Shown here piece by piece: positions 27,297 through 36,660 of a stretch of 64,000 nucleotides of DNA; the first letter of the stretch is position 1, and each line of letters opens with the position of its first letter. Under the pieces are notes generated by a model that was not told where the DNA came from, made no database searches, and saw nothing but the letters and a program-made list of their open reading frames with translations. Both the position numbers and the translations under genes were made by a program. Source of the DNA: Enterobacter wuhouensis (GTDB lineage: Bacteria > Pseudomonadota > Gammaproteobacteria > Enterobacterales > Enterobacteriaceae); the NCBI RefSeq assembly GCF_004331265.1, contig NZ_SJOO01000001.1, positions 620,001-684,000 of the forward strand, written 5' to 3'.

Positions 27297-28091
27297 CTAC
27301 CGGCGAAGGAAGATCTTTCCTTTCAGATACAGCGTCGCCTGGCCGCCAATCAGCACGCGATCGCCCTTCAGCTCGCAGCGCAGGTCCCCGCCGCGGTTGG
27401 ACACCTGGCGGGCGTTAAGTGCCGTTTTGCCCAATTTTTCGCTCCAGTAGGGAATCAGCATGCTGTGGGTTGAACCCGTCACCGGATCTTCGGGCACTCC
27501 TTCGCCCGGGCAGAAGAAGCGGCTGACGAAGTCATAGTCATCTCCTGGGGCCGTAACGCAGACCATTTTCCCAAACGGGATCATCGCCGCGATATCCGGA
27601 GTCAGGGCTTCGACCTGCCGCTGGTTTTCCAGCACCACCATGTAGTCACGCCCGACGCGCACCTCCCGGGCCGCCTCAATGCCCAGCGCGCTGAATAGCG
27701 CCGACGGTGGGTTATCGACAGACTCCGTTGACCAGGCCGGGAAGTTCAGCGTTAGCCAGTCACCGCTGCGTGAAACCGTCAGCTCGCCCACGAAGCGCGT
27801 TGAGAATGTGATTTCGGTATGCGGGTAATCAAGGTATTCGAAGATGACGTGGGACGCCGCCAGCGTCGCATGGCCGCACAGGTTGATCTCGTGCAGCGTG
27901 GTGAACCAGCGAAGCTCAAAGCCGTCGTCAGTGCGAACGAAAAATGCCGTCTCGGACTGGTTATGCTGCTGGGCCATCTTCAGCAGCGTCTCGTCCGGGA
28001 GCCACGCTTCAAGCGGACACACGGCGGCGGCGTTCCCGCCAAAGGCTTTATCGCTAAAGGCATCTACCAGATAAAAATCAATTTCCTGCAT
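27297..28091 (-). CDS. yddE: PhzF-family isomerase (YddE-like), copy 2
   Basis: A 264-residue two-domain PhzF-fold protein. The catalytic Glu is in QHNQSETAFF, the second-domain entry motif in DPVTGSTHSMLIPYW, and the family's AFGGNAAAVCPL is present. Phenazine-type isomerisation is known only for PhzF; YddE relatives have unknown substrates. It follows a close paralogue on the same strand after 27 bases, so the pair is a tandem duplication. Confidence 0.88.
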   Translation of the reverse strand: MQEIDFYLVDAFSDKAFGGNAAAVCPLEAWLPDETLLKMAQQHNQSETAFFVRTDDGFELRWFTTLHEINLCGHATLAASHVIFEYLDYPHTEITFSTRFVGELTVSRSGDWLTLNFPAWSTESVDNPPSALFSALGIEAAREVRVGRDYMVVLENQRQVEALTPDIAAMIPFGKMVCVTAPGDDYDFVSRFFCPGEGVPEDPVTGSTHSMLIPYWSEKLGKTALNARQVSNRGGDLRCELKGDRVLIGGQATLYLKGKIFLRR

Positions 28092-28118
28092 CGTCTCTAC
28101 CTCTCTTGTTATACGTCG

Positions 28119-28907
28119 TTAGCGCAGAAATACTGTGCCTTTCAAATACAGGGCTGCCTGCCCGCTCATCAGCACGCGGTCGCCTTTCAGCTCGCAGCGC
28201 ACGTCTCCTCCACGCGCCGAAACCTGACGCGCAAGCATCGCCGTTTTGCCCAGCCTCTCGCTCCAGTAGGGAATGAGCATCGTATGTGCCGACCCCGTGA
28301 CGGGATCTTCCGGAACGGCAACGCCCGGCGAGAAGAAGCGGCTGACAAAATCATATTCGCCCTCTCCGCGCGCGGCGATCGCCACTTTATGATCGCCTGG
28401 GGTCATGGCGGAAAAGTTCGGGGCTATCGCCTCAACCTGCGCGCGGTTTTCCAGCACCAGCATCCAGGCGCGGCCTTTGCGGGCGTCAACATACTGGCTG
28501 ATGCCCAGAGCCGCGAGCATTTCCGGCGGCGGCGTCTGTTCCTGCGTTGGACAGGCCGGGAAATCCAGCGTCATCCATTCACCTTCCCGACTCACGGTCA
28601 GTCGACCCGAGGCGGTCTCAAAATGGATTCTCGAGTCGGGATAATTAAGCTCGTTGAACAGGACGTAGGCTGCTGCCAGCGTGGCGTGGCCGCAAAGATT
28701 GACTTCGGTAAGCGTGGTAAACCAGCGAAGCTCAATGCCCCCTTTCGTGCAGACGAAAAACGCGGTTTCCGACTGGTTGTGCTGCTGCGCCATTTTAAGT
28801 AACGTCTCATCCGGCAGCCACGCTTTCAAGGGGCAAACGGCCGCCGGATTTCCGCCAAACGTGGTATGGCTAAACGCATCGACCAGATAAAAATCAATCT
28901 CCTGCAT
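28119..28907 (-). CDS. yddE: PhzF-family isomerase (YddE-like), copy 1
   Basis: A 262-residue PhzF-fold protein with the same landmarks as its neighbour: TFGGNPAAVCPL, catalytic Glu in QHNQSETAFFV, and EDPVTGSAHTMLIPYW. By eye roughly two thirds of residues match the downstream copy, with the N-terminal 50 residues almost identical. The ATG at MQEIDFYL is chosen to match it. Both copies keep active-site residues. The 176 bases upstream separate it from divergent sotB. Confidence 0.88.
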   Translation of the reverse strand: MQEIDFYLVDAFSHTTFGGNPAAVCPLKAWLPDETLLKMAQQHNQSETAFFVCTKGGIELRWFTTLTEVNLCGHATLAAAYVLFNELNYPDSRIHFETASGRLTVSREGEWMTLDFPACPTQEQTPPPEMLAALGISQYVDARKGRAWMLVLENRAQVEAIAPNFSAMTPGDHKVAIAARGEGEYDFVSRFFSPGVAVPEDPVTGSAHTMLIPYWSERLGKTAMLARQVSARGGDVRCELKGDRVLMSGQAALYLKGTVFLR

Positions 28908-29083
28908 TGTCTTATCGCCTGTTATTGTTGTGTTGTTCTTTATATTCAATGAAAAAAACGCCCTTCGCTACCGCTTTGACAGGGTAAATTTTGAGATCTA
29001 AGTCACATAATGGTTGAGTTTTCGCCGTTTCTCGCTTTAAGATCGTCTCCTCATCTTTCAAGCAACGAATCCCAGATATCCCT

Positions 29084-30280
29084 ATGACAACTCAGACTGT
29101 TTCCCGCAGGGTCGCGTGGCTACGGGTGGTCACGCTGGCCATTGCCGCGTTTATTTTTAATACCACTGAATTTGTTCCGGTTGGGCTGCTGTCTGACATC
29201 GCCGGGAGTTTCCAGATGGAGACGGCTCAGGTGGGCATTATGTTGACCATTTACGCGTGGGTGGTGGCGCTGATGTCGCTGCCGTTTATGCTGCTGACCA
29301 GCCAGATGGAGCGGCGCAAGCTGCTGATAGGCCTGTTTGTGGTGTTCATCGCCAGCCATGTGCTGTCGTTTATGGCGTGGAATTTTACGGTGCTGGTCAT
29401 CAGCCGCGTCGGCATTGCCTTCGCGCACGCGGTGTTCTGGTCGATAACGGCCTCGCTGGCGATACGCCTGGCGCCGGCGGGCAAGCGCGCCCAGGCGCTG
29501 AGCCTGATTGCGACCGGTACGGCGCTGGCGATGGTGTTGGGCTTACCGATTGGCCGCATCGTGGGGCAATACTTCGGCTGGCGCACCACCTTCTTCGCTA
29601 TCGGCATGGGGGCGCTGGTGACGCTGCTGTGCCTGATCAAGCTGCTGCCTAAGCTGCCGAGCGAACATTCCGGCTCGTTGAAAAGCCTGCCGCTGCTGAT
29701 GCGTCGTCCGGCGCTGATGAGCATTTATTTGCTGACGGTGATTGTGGTGACCGCCCATTACACGGCCTACAGCTACATTGAGCCGTTTGTGCAGGTGGTT
29801 GCGGGCTTTAGCGCCAACTTTGCCACCGTCCTGCTGCTGATCCTGGGCGGTGCGGGCATCATCGGCAGCATTCTGTTTGGCAAGCTGGGAAATCAGCATG
29901 CTTCAGCACTGGTCAGCAGCGCCATCGGCCTGTTATTAGCCTGCCTGCTTTTATTGATGCCTGCGGCAGGAAGCGAAAGCCATCTGGCGATCCTGAGCCT
30001 GTTCTGGGGCGTGGCGATTATGATTATCGGGCTGGGTATGCAGGTTAAAGTGCTTGCTTTGGCCCCTGACGCAACCGACGTAGCGATGTCGCTATTCTCG
30101 GGGATTTTCAATCTCGGGATTGGCGCGGGCGCGCTGGTTGGAAATCAGGTAATACTGCACGTCTCGATGTCGGCGATTGGCTATCTGGGCGCGATTCCGG
30201 CGCTTGTGGCGCTGATCTGGTCGGTGCTGATCTTCCGTAAATGGCCGGTGGCGATGGAAGAACATGGCCAGCATGGGTGA
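29084..30280 (+). CDS. sotB: Sugar/arabinose efflux transporter SotB (YdeA)
   Basis: A 398-residue 12-helix MFS exporter of the DHA1 group. In E. coli SotB lowers arabinose and IPTG accumulation by efflux. It starts [32 protein letters not shown], a segment characteristic of SotB, and has the MFS loop [10 protein letters not shown] after helix 2. It precedes marC as in E. coli, though an extra gene lies between. Confidence 0.94.
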   Translation: MTTQTVSRRVAWLRVVTLAIAAFIFNTTEFVPVGLLSDIAGSFQMETAQVGIMLTIYAWVVALMSLPFMLLTSQMERRKLLIGLFVVFIASHVLSFMAWNFTVLVISRVGIAFAHAVFWSITASLAIRLAPAGKRAQALSLIATGTALAMVLGLPIGRIVGQYFGWRTTFFAIGMGALVTLLCLIKLLPKLPSEHSGSLKSLPLLMRRPALMSIYLLTVIVVTAHYTAYSYIEPFVQVVAGFSANFATVLLLILGGAGIIGSILFGKLGNQHASALVSSAIGLLLACLLLLMPAAGSESHLAILSLFWGVAIMIIGLGMQVKVLALAPDATDVAMSLFSGIFNLGIGAGALVGNQVILHVSMSAIGYLGAIPALVALIWSVLIFRKWPVAMEEHGQHG

Positions 30281-30290
30281 CGTTGTTTGT

Positions 30291-30322
30291 GCCGGGTGGC
30301 GGCTTCGCCTTACCCGGCCTAC
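30291..30322. repeat. REP element after sotB
   Basis: GCCGGGTGGCGGCTTCGCC-TTACCCGGCCTAC is a typical enterobacterial REP palindrome. The inverse form occurs at 30838-30869, so the two bracket the frameshifted gene. Confidence 0.85.
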
Positions 30323-30331
30323 GCGACTGCG

Positions 30332-30768
30332 TTAATAATCTGCTTCCTCATTGCCACCCAAATAACGGAACCTGTCCTCCGTCATTTTAGTCTGGCAATT
30401 ATAGATGCTGGTTCTGGTAGCAAGCGGCGTGGTAGTTGATGACGCGTCGCTAATTTTTCCACATTTCTTCGCTTTTTCGTTAATTAAGCCTTTTCCAGCT
30501 CGTTTTTATTCATGACCAGAATCGTCACGCCAGCCAAAGATTCAGAAATATAATCCCTGTTAGCGTATTCATATGAGACTGAAAGGTCTTTACCGTTGTC
30601 CGCTAACGACAATGCGTAGACAAATGCATCCCACTGAACGTTATTGTTGAGAACTTTAGCGTCACCCGTAGTGATGCCTTCCAGCATGCGCGGGTTGGAA
30701 GCGATGTAGTTCATGATGTCGGCCGGAACGGTGAGTAAAACTTTCGCTGTAATGCGGTTATTTTTCAT
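30332..30768 (-). pseudogene. Unknown gene split by a -1 frameshift
   Basis: An open frame of 94 codons from ATG (MKNNRITAKVLL...) ends ...NELEKA at 30484. In the -1 frame the reading continues from the same point without a stop for about 50 more codons (...KGLINEKAKKCGKISDA...TEDRFRYLGGNEEADY) to 30332. The extension has protein-like composition, with two Cys, and has no start of its own. The shift lies at GGAAAAGGC; one extra A would join the frames into a protein of about 145 residues. So it is a decayed gene, a sequencing error, or a frameshifting site. The family is not recognised and E. coli has nothing here. Confidence 0.55.
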
Positions 30769-30837
30769 CCTGAAACTTCGCAAAAGAATAAATTTTCAGA
30801 ATTGATTTATATTCACAATGATTATGTTGGCAATAAG

Positions 30838-30869
30838 TAGGCCGGGTAAGGCGAAGCCGCCACCCGGCA
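30838..30869. repeat. REP element between the split gene and marC
   Basis: TAGGCCGGGTAAGGCGAAG-CCGCCACCCGGCA, inverse to the copy at 30291-30322, lies six bases after the marC stop. Confidence 0.85.
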
Positions 30870-30874
30870 AAAAA

Positions 30875-31540
30875 TCAGTGGTAGTTTTTAATAATTTCCA
30901 GCACGCCGTTAATAATAAACTGCACGCCCATGCACACCAGCAGGAAGCCCATCAGGCGGGAAATGGCTTCGATACCACCCTTGCCCACCCAGCGCATGAT
31001 CGCGCCTGAACTGCGCAGCGATGCCCAGACAATGACCCCGATAAGCGCAAAAATCAGCGGCGGCGCAACGGCCAGCACCCAGTCAGGGAAGGTAGAACTG
31101 TCGCGCACCGTGGACGCGGAGCTGATGATCATCGCAATCGTCCCGGGCCCCGCCGTGCTCGGCATAGCGAGCGGTACAAAGGCAATATTCGCACTTGGCT
31201 CCGTTTCCAGCTCTTCGGATTTGCTTTTCGCTTCCGGTGATTCATGCGCCTTTTGCGCGGGGAACAGCATGCGGAATCCAATAAAGGCCACGATCAGCCC
31301 GCCGGCGATACGCAGGCCCGGAATCGAAATCCCAAAGGTATTCATCACCACCTGTCCGGCGTAATAGGCAACCATCATGATGGCAAAGACGTAGATGGAG
31401 GCCATCATCGACTGATGATTGCGCTCCGCGCTGTTCATGTTGCCCGCCAGCCCAAGAAACAGCGCTACCGTCGTTAACGGGTTCGCCAGGGGCAGCAGCA
31501 CCACCAGCCCAAGACCAATTGCTTTAATCAAATCCACCAT
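30875..31540 (-). CDS. marC: MarC inner-membrane protein
   Basis: A 221-residue, six-helix MarC/UPF0056 protein, the same length as in E. coli. It is divergent from marRAB and shares its control region, but in E. coli it does not contribute to antibiotic resistance and its function is unknown. Helices at about 5-28, 40-62, 67-85, 118-140, 147-168 and 195-215 are visible. Confidence 0.94.
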   Translation of the reverse strand: MVDLIKAIGLGLVVLLPLANPLTTVALFLGLAGNMNSAERNHQSMMASIYVFAIMMVAYYAGQVVMNTFGISIPGLRIAGGLIVAFIGFRMLFPAQKAHESPEAKSKSEELETEPSANIAFVPLAMPSTAGPGTIAMIISSASTVRDSSTFPDWVLAVAPPLIFALIGVIVWASLRSSGAIMRWVGKGGIEAISRLMGFLLVCMGVQFIINGVLEIIKNYH

Positions 31541-31701
31541 AATACGTCGTTGTCCTTATCCATATTCAACACCGCAATTATAGGGTGAAACCATGACAAT
31601 CAGCCATCTACACTACGTAAGCATTATTTACGCCGCACAATGATAACCCTCCGTTATGTTTTTGATTTGAAAGAGCACAAAAAAAGTTCATGAAACGTTT
31701 T

Positions 31702-31795
31702 AGCAATTCGTGGCATCGGCTTATTCATTCAGTTGACTTATACTTGCCTGAGCAATAATATCTGCCGTGACTAAACTACTTGCCAGGGCAACCAT
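31702..31795 (+). promoter_or_regulatory. marO: marbox, marRAB promoter and two MarR operators
   Basis: The region closely follows E. coli marO. A marbox (AGCAATTCGTGGCATCGG) starts at 31702. The promoter is TTGACT (31733-31738) and TAATAT (31756-31761) with a 17-base spacer. MarR site I, TACTTGCCTGAGCAATAAT (31741-31759), lies between the promoter hexamers; site II, TACTTGCCAGGGCAACCAT (31777-31795), ends next to the marR start codon. Starts of the two sites are 36 bases apart. Confidence 0.93.
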
Positions 31796-31796
31796 T

Positions 31797-32231
31797 GTGA
31801 AAAGCACCAGTGATCTCTTCAACGACATAATTCCACTGGGTCGTCTTATTCATATGGTTAACCAGAAAAAAGATCGCCTGCTCAATGACTACCTGTCACC
31901 GCTGGATATCACCGCGACACAGTTCAAAGTGCTGTGTTCCATTCGCTGCGAAGTGTGTATCACGCCGGTTGAGCTAAAAAAGGTGCTCTCTGTCGATCTG
32001 GGTGCGTTGACCCGCATGTTGGATCGTCTGGTCTGCAAAGGATGGATAGAACGAAGCCCTAATCCGAATGACAAACGTGGCGTCCTGGTGAAACTCACCG
32101 GCGACGGCGCGGCCATGTGCGAGCAATGTCATCAACTTGTAGGACAAACACTGCATCAGGAACTAACAAAAAACTTAACGGCAGATGAAGTGGCAACGCT
32201 TGAGCTTTTGCTTAAGAAAATACTGCCGTAA
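31797..32231 (+). CDS. marR: MarR repressor of the multiple-antibiotic-resistance operon
   Basis: A 144-residue winged-helix repressor, started at GTG ([20 protein letters not shown]) exactly as in E. coli. The DNA-binding core [28 protein letters not shown] and the wing [10 protein letters not shown] are intact, and Cys80-region residues (LVCKGW) involved in copper/oxidant sensing are kept. It represses marRAB until salicylate, oxidants or other signals release it. No inactivating change is visible. Confidence 0.97.
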   Translation: MKSTSDLFNDIIPLGRLIHMVNQKKDRLLNDYLSPLDITATQFKVLCSIRCEVCITPVELKKVLSVDLGALTRMLDRLVCKGWIERSPNPNDKRGVLVKLTGDGAAMCEQCHQLVGQTLHQELTKNLTADEVATLELLLKKILP

Positions 32232-32244
32232 ACAGAAAAGAGGT

Positions 32245-32631
32245 ATGACGATGTCCAGACGCAATACTGACGCTATCACCATTCATAGCATTTTGGACTG
32301 GATCGAAGATAACCTGGAATCGCCGCTCTCCCTTGAAAAAGTGTCAGAGCGTTCAGGTTACTCAAAATGGCACCTGCAACGGATGTTCAAAAAAGAGACC
32401 GGTCATTCATTAGGTCAATATATCCGCAGCCGCAAGCTGACGGAAATTGCCCAAAAACTGAAAGAGAGCAATGAGCCGATCCTCTATCTGGCGGAACGTT
32501 ATGGGTTTGAATCGCAACAAACCCTGACGCGAACGTTTAAGAACTACTTCGACGTGCCGCCTCATAAGTATCGTATCACCAGTATGCCGGGTGAATCCCG
32601 ATATCTCTATCCGTTAAAACATTGCAGTTAA
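32245..32631 (+). CDS. marA: MarA transcriptional activator
   Basis: A 128-residue AraC/XylS activator with two helix-turn-helix motifs ([40 protein letters not shown]). It is almost identical to E. coli MarA in the DNA-binding core. It activates acrAB, tolC, micF and other genes through marboxes, including its own operon. The start has AGAGGT upstream, 13 bases after marR. Confidence 0.97.
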   Translation: MTMSRRNTDAITIHSILDWIEDNLESPLSLEKVSERSGYSKWHLQRMFKKETGHSLGQYIRSRKLTEIAQKLKESNEPILYLAERYGFESQQTLTRTFKNYFDVPPHKYRITSMPGESRYLYPLKHCS

Positions 32632-32678
32632 CACGCTGTAGTTAATCATCGCCTGTAAAAGACATAACCGAGGAATTC

Positions 32679-32894
32679 ATGAAAGTTATCGCCTCCGCCG
32701 CCCTCGCCTTGCTGGTGCTCGTTTCCAGCCAGACCTTCGCGGAGCAAACTCCCCGTGCAACGCAGCAAAATAATCGCGATGCGATGATTTTGCCGTCCGC
32801 ACATGACCAGACGCCGTATGATTTCAACCACATGGGCGCTGGTAGTGACAAATCCGACGAATTAGGCGTGCCGTATTACAACCACGACCTCTGA
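32679..32894 (+). CDS. marB: MarB, periplasmic protein of the mar operon
   Basis: A 71-residue exported protein; signal peptide ALALLVLVSSQTFA|EQ and the conserved C-terminal part DFNHMGAGSDKSDELGVPYY, as in E. coli MarB, which lowers marA expression by an unclear route. It is the last gene of the operon. Confidence 0.93.
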   Translation: MKVIASAALALLVLVSSQTFAEQTPRATQQNNRDAMILPSAHDQTPYDFNHMGAGSDKSDELGVPYYNHDL

Positions 32895-32902
32895 TTCGTT
32901 TT

Positions 32903-32926
32903 GCCCCGCAGATGCGGGGCTTTTTT
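32903..32926 (+). terminator. marRAB terminator
   Basis: GCCCCGCA-GA-TGCGGGGC followed by six T residues, nine bases after the marB stop. Confidence 0.9.
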
Positions 32927-32931
32927 CTGCC

Positions 32932-33831
32932 TTATCCCCGCACCCGCGCCGCCCGACGCAAACGCAACCCAAACACGTTGATGTACAGCCCGGTCATGAT
33001 CAGCACCGCGCCCAGCAGCTGTAGCGCACTCAGGTGTTCATCCAGCAAAATGACCGCGCTGGCAAGCCCCACCACCGGCACAAGAAGCGACAGCGGCGCC
33101 ACCCGCCAGGTTTCATACCGTCCGAGCAGCGAGCCCCAGATGCCGTAGCCCACAATAGTGGCGACAAACGCCAGGTAGATAAGCGACAAAATGGTCGTGA
33201 GATCGATGTCGAGCAGGCTATGTAGCATCGCGTCCGTGCCGTCCAGGATAGATGACGCAACCATAAAGGGCACAATGGGAATTAATGCGCTCCAGACCAC
33301 CAGCGACATCACCGGCGGGCGCGCCTCATGCTGCATAATCAGCTTGTTGAAGATATTACCGCACGCCCAGCTCAGGCCTGCCGCCAGGGTTAGCATAAAG
33401 CCCAGCAGCGCCACGTGCTGGCCGTTCAGGCTGGCTTCAATCAATACCAGCACGCCAAACACCGCCAGCGTGATCCCTGCCAGCTGCTTGCCCTGCAGCC
33501 GCTCGCCAAACACAAACGCGCCAAGAATGATGGTAAAGAATGCCTGCGCCTGTAATACCAGCGACGCCAGCCCGGCGGGCATACCAAATTTGATAGCGCA
33601 GAACAGAAATGCGAACTGACCGAAGCTGATCGTCAGACCGTAGCCTAACAGTAATGTAAACGGGATTTTCGGACGGGCGACAAAGAAGATTGCCGGGAAG
33701 GCGACCAGCATAAAACGCAGGCCGGCCAGCATCAGCGGAGGCATGTTGTGTAAGCCCACCTTAATGACCACAAAATTTAGCCCCCATACTACGACCACCA
33801 GCAACGCCAGCAGTCCGTCTTTACGCGTCAT
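32932..33831 (-). CDS. eamA: EamA, cysteine/O-acetylserine exporter (YdeD)
   Basis: A 299-residue DMT-superfamily exporter with ten membrane helices in two EamA repeats (about 5-130 and 145-285). In E. coli it exports cysteine-pathway metabolites. N-terminus RKDGLLALLVVVVWGLNFVVIKVGL is typical. Convergent with marRAB as in E. coli. Confidence 0.93.
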   Translation of the reverse strand: MTRKDGLLALLVVVVWGLNFVVIKVGLHNMPPLMLAGLRFMLVAFPAIFFVARPKIPFTLLLGYGLTISFGQFAFLFCAIKFGMPAGLASLVLQAQAFFTIILGAFVFGERLQGKQLAGITLAVFGVLVLIEASLNGQHVALLGFMLTLAAGLSWACGNIFNKLIMQHEARPPVMSLVVWSALIPIVPFMVASSILDGTDAMLHSLLDIDLTTILSLIYLAFVATIVGYGIWGSLLGRYETWRVAPLSLLVPVVGLASAVILLDEHLSALQLLGAVLIMTGLYINVFGLRLRRAARVRG

Positions 33832-34023
33832 ACCCTGCCCCTGAATTATTAAATTTTTGTAAACACTTCAAGGTAACAGAAAAAATAGCGCCGCGAATAG
33901 ATCATTATTTTTGGGAGTCAGTCGAAGCACTTAGGGATAAATTAGGCGCTATACAAGCCCCTTATGCCGTGGTAATCCTGTTAGAACACAACAAAAAAAT
34001 ATAAGCATTTGTCGGGCAGGAAT

Positions 34024-35217
34024 ATGAAACCATCAATCAGGCGCTCAACCGCAGCGCTGCTGGCATCGTCATTGTTATTAACAATTGGTCGCGGGGCAAC
34101 GCTGCCGTTTATGACCATCTACCTCACGCGCGTCTATAACATGAGCGTAGAGAATATTGGTTATGCCCTCACCATTGCGTTGACCATTGGCGTGGTGTTC
34201 AGCTTAGGGTTTGGCATTCTGGCCGACAAGTTCGATAAGAAACGCTACATGCTCATTGCCATCGTCGCGTTTATTGCCGGCTTTGTCGCGATCCCGCTGG
34301 TGGATAACGTCACGCTGGTGGTGCTGTTCTTTGCGCTCATCAACTGCGCCTACTCCGTTTTCTCCACCGTGCTGAAGGCCTGGTTTGCGGATGTACTCAC
34401 CTCCAGCGAAAAGGCGCGCGTTTTCTCGCTGAACTATAGCTTCTTGAACATTGGCTGGACGATAGGACCGCCGATTGGCACCCTTCTGGTGATGTACAGC
34501 CTGCAGCTGCCGTTCTGGCTGGCGGCCTTCTGCGCCGCGCTTCCGCTCGGCTTTATCCATTTCTTTGTGCAGAAAAGCGTTGCGTTAGATACCGCAGAGG
34601 AAAAGATGCCGTGGCAGCCTTCCGTGCTGTTGAAAGACCGCGCGCTGTTCTGGTACACGCTGTCCGGCCTGCTTGCATCATACGTTGGCGGATCGTTTGC
34701 AACCTGCATTTCGCAGTATGTTCTTGCTGCGCATGCCGACAGCGATTTCGCCGAAAAAGTGGTGGCCGTGGTGCTGCCCGTCAACGCCGCCGTGGTGGTG
34801 ACGCTGCAGTATGCCCTCGGGCGTAAGATCTCCGCCAGCAACATCCGTCCTTTGATGACGGCGGCGACCCTGTTCTTTATCGTCGGGTTAGGCGGCTTTA
34901 TGCTCTCCGGTGAAAACCTGGTTTACTGGGGCATCGCGGCGGCCATTTTTACGCTTGGGGAAATTATCTACGCGCCGGGGGAATATATGCTGATCGACAA
35001 CATCGCCCCGCCGGGAATGAAAGCAAGCTATTTCTCCGCCCAGGCGCTAGGCTGGCTGGGCGCGGCGGCGAACCCGATGATCACCGGGCTCATCCTGACC
35101 CATCTGCCGCACTGGTCGCTGTTCGTAATTATGATGGCCGCCATCGTCATTGCGTGGCTGATGATTTTGCGCGGCATGAGCGTGAAAGCGTGGTGCGAAG
35201 CGCCCAAAGTCGCGTAA
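34024..35217 (+). CDS. ydeE: YdeE MFS transporter (peptide/arabinose efflux group)
   Basis: A 397-residue 12-helix MFS protein matching E. coli YdeE (395) in length and place after eamA. The loop GILADKFDKKRYML is the conserved motif A between helices 2 and 3. E. coli YdeE is linked to dipeptide and arabinose efflux. The ATG after GGGCAGGAAT is chosen over an upstream frame start. Confidence 0.92.
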   Translation: MKPSIRRSTAALLASSLLLTIGRGATLPFMTIYLTRVYNMSVENIGYALTIALTIGVVFSLGFGILADKFDKKRYMLIAIVAFIAGFVAIPLVDNVTLVVLFFALINCAYSVFSTVLKAWFADVLTSSEKARVFSLNYSFLNIGWTIGPPIGTLLVMYSLQLPFWLAAFCAALPLGFIHFFVQKSVALDTAEEKMPWQPSVLLKDRALFWYTLSGLLASYVGGSFATCISQYVLAAHADSDFAEKVVAVVLPVNAAVVVTLQYALGRKISASNIRPLMTAATLFFIVGLGGFMLSGENLVYWGIAAAIFTLGEIIYAPGEYMLIDNIAPPGMKASYFSAQALGWLGAAANPMITGLILTHLPHWSLFVIMMAAIVIAWLMILRGMSVKAWCEAPKVA

Positions 35218-35221
35218 CCCT

Positions 35222-35254
35222 GTAGGCCGGGTAAGGCGTAGCCGCCACCCGGCA
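35222..35254. repeat. REP element between ydeE and zinT
   Basis: GTAGGCCGGGTAAGGCGTAG-CCGCCACCCGGCA, between convergent genes. It matches the other REP copies of the window. Confidence 0.85.
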
Positions 35255-35261
35255 ATAAACA

Positions 35262-35900
35262 TCAATGGTGCAACATCTCCTCCACCACCTGCTCTTTGTA
35301 CATCTCATTTGGATAATAGGTCGGCCAGTTATCCATCTCTTTCAGCAGCACCTCATGGGAGGTGTTGCCCATGAAAATGTGGAAGTGTGAAGAGGCTTTC
35401 GGTCCAATAATATGGTCGCTGAACTGAACAAACTTCGGTGCCTTGCTGCTGGCATCCTTACACTCAAACAGATAGCGAACGCCTTTTTTGCCTGAGGCAT
35501 AGGTCAGGATTTTGTAACCGCTGTAGTCATAGTGACAGCGGCTTACCGTTTCCCCCTGGTGGAATTCCATCACGCTATTTTCGATGCCGATAGATCCCAC
35601 GTCCGTTGCGTAGCCCGTCCGGTAATAGGCTTTCACCGCCTCGACGGATGTGTGGTCCTTCTCCGCTTTCTTCTTAAACACCGGATCGAGCGAACCGTCC
35701 AGCAGGAACGGATAGACGGATTGCCAGGTGCCGTCCCAGTCGGAGAGCGCTCTGTCCTTGACGTCTTTATTCTCGAACACGCCGTTCGCCGCCTTCTGCT
35801 CCGCTTCGGTCATCTGGTGTCCGTGCGAATGGGCAAACAGCTGGCCGCTGACCAGCAGCGCCCCCAGAGTCATTGCAAATTTCCCAATATGTGCAGCCAA
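35262..35900 (-). CDS. zinT: ZinT periplasmic zinc-binding protein (YodA)
   Basis: A lipocalin-like metal chaperone that helps ZnuABC take up zinc. About 212 residues with signal peptide [18 protein letters not shown], a short His-rich stretch, and the metal-binding His residues in [10 protein letters not shown], as in E. coli (216). The start appears to be TTG, preceded by GAGGG; no ATG is available near the signal peptide except one inside it. A Zur palindrome lies just upstream, overlapping the urtE stop. Confidence 0.93.
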   Translation of the reverse strand: MAAHIGKFAMTLGALLVSGQLFAHSHGHQMTEAEQKAANGVFENKDVKDRALSDWDGTWQSVYPFLLDGSLDPVFKKKAEKDHTSVEAVKAYYRTGYATDVGSIGIENSVMEFHQGETVSRCHYDYSGYKILTYASGKKGVRYLFECKDASSKAPKFVQFSDHIIGPKASSHFHIFMGNTSHEVLLKEMDNWPTYYPNEMYKEQVVEEMLHH

Positions 35901-35934
35901 AACAAAACCCTCATTCCGTTTTATAAGAATGAGG

Positions 35935-35951
35935 ATGTTATAGTATAACAT
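35935..35951 (-). promoter_or_regulatory. Zur operator for zinT
   Basis: ATGTTATA-G-TATAACAT is a perfect odd palindrome matching the Zur consensus (GAAATGTTATANTATAACATTTC shape, core only here plus TTTC on one side). It is 34 bases upstream of the zinT start and its last base precedes the urtE stop. Zinc-repressed expression is expected. Confidence 0.9.
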
Positions 35952-35952
35952 T

Positions 35953-36651
35953 TCAAATCGCAACCAGCCCGCGCACGCCCTCCTGCTCCATATTTTCGCC
36001 GCGCCCGCGCTGGACGATCGCGCCTCGCGACATCAGCAGATAGCTGTCCGCCAGCTCTGCGGCGAAATCGTAAAACTGCTCAACGAGCAGAATAGCCATG
36101 TCCCCTCGATCCGCGAGCGTGCGGATCACCTGCCCAATCTCCTTGATGACCGAGGGCTGGATCCCCTCCGTCGGCTCATCGAGGATCAAGAGCTGCGGAC
36201 GACTCGCCAGCGCTCGCCCAATCGCCAGCTGCTGCTGTTGCCCACCGGAGAGATCGCCGCCGCGACGATGCTTCATCTCTTTTAGCACCGGAAACAGCTG
36301 CCAGATATCGTCCGGTACGCTGTTTGCCTCACGCGCGGAAAATCGCGACAGCCCCAGAAGCAGATTCTCTTCGACGGTTAAGCGCGGGAAGATCTCCCGT
36401 CCCTGCGGAACATAGGCCACGCCGGACTGCACCCGCTGGTGCGGCCTGCTGTGCGTGATGGTTTTCCCCTGCCATATCACCTCCCCGGTTTTGGCCGGGA
36501 TCAGCCCCATCAGGCACTTCAGCAGCGTGGTCTTCCCCACGCCGTTGCGCCCCAGCAGGCAGGTGACCTCGCCGGTCACGGCTTCGAAGCTCACGCCGCG
36601 CAGGATATGGCTTCCGCCGTAATATTGATTCAGTTCGTTAACCTGTAACAT
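35953..36651 (-). CDS. urtE: Urea ABC transporter ATPase UrtE
   Basis: A 232-residue LivF-like ATPase of the branched-chain amino acid transporter family, urea branch. Walker [10 protein letters not shown], signature [15 protein letters not shown] and Walker [15 protein letters not shown] are intact. It pairs with UrtD to drive import through UrtBC. It lies nine bases after urtD and is the last urt gene. Confidence 0.94.
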   Translation of the reverse strand: MLQVNELNQYYGGSHILRGVSFEAVTGEVTCLLGRNGVGKTTLLKCLMGLIPAKTGEVIWQGKTITHSRPHQRVQSGVAYVPQGREIFPRLTVEENLLLGLSRFSAREANSVPDDIWQLFPVLKEMKHRRGGDLSGGQQQQLAIGRALASRPQLLILDEPTEGIQPSVIKEIGQVIRTLADRGDMAILLVEQFYDFAAELADSYLLMSRGAIVQRGRGENMEQEGVRGLVAI

Positions 36652-36660
36652 TCCGCCTCC

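Noticed and set aside
33832..34023. Possible small RNA or gene between eamA and ydeE
   Set aside because: Only a weak TAGCGCC/GGCGCTA dyad and promoter-like AT-rich DNA; no terminator or conserved element recognised.
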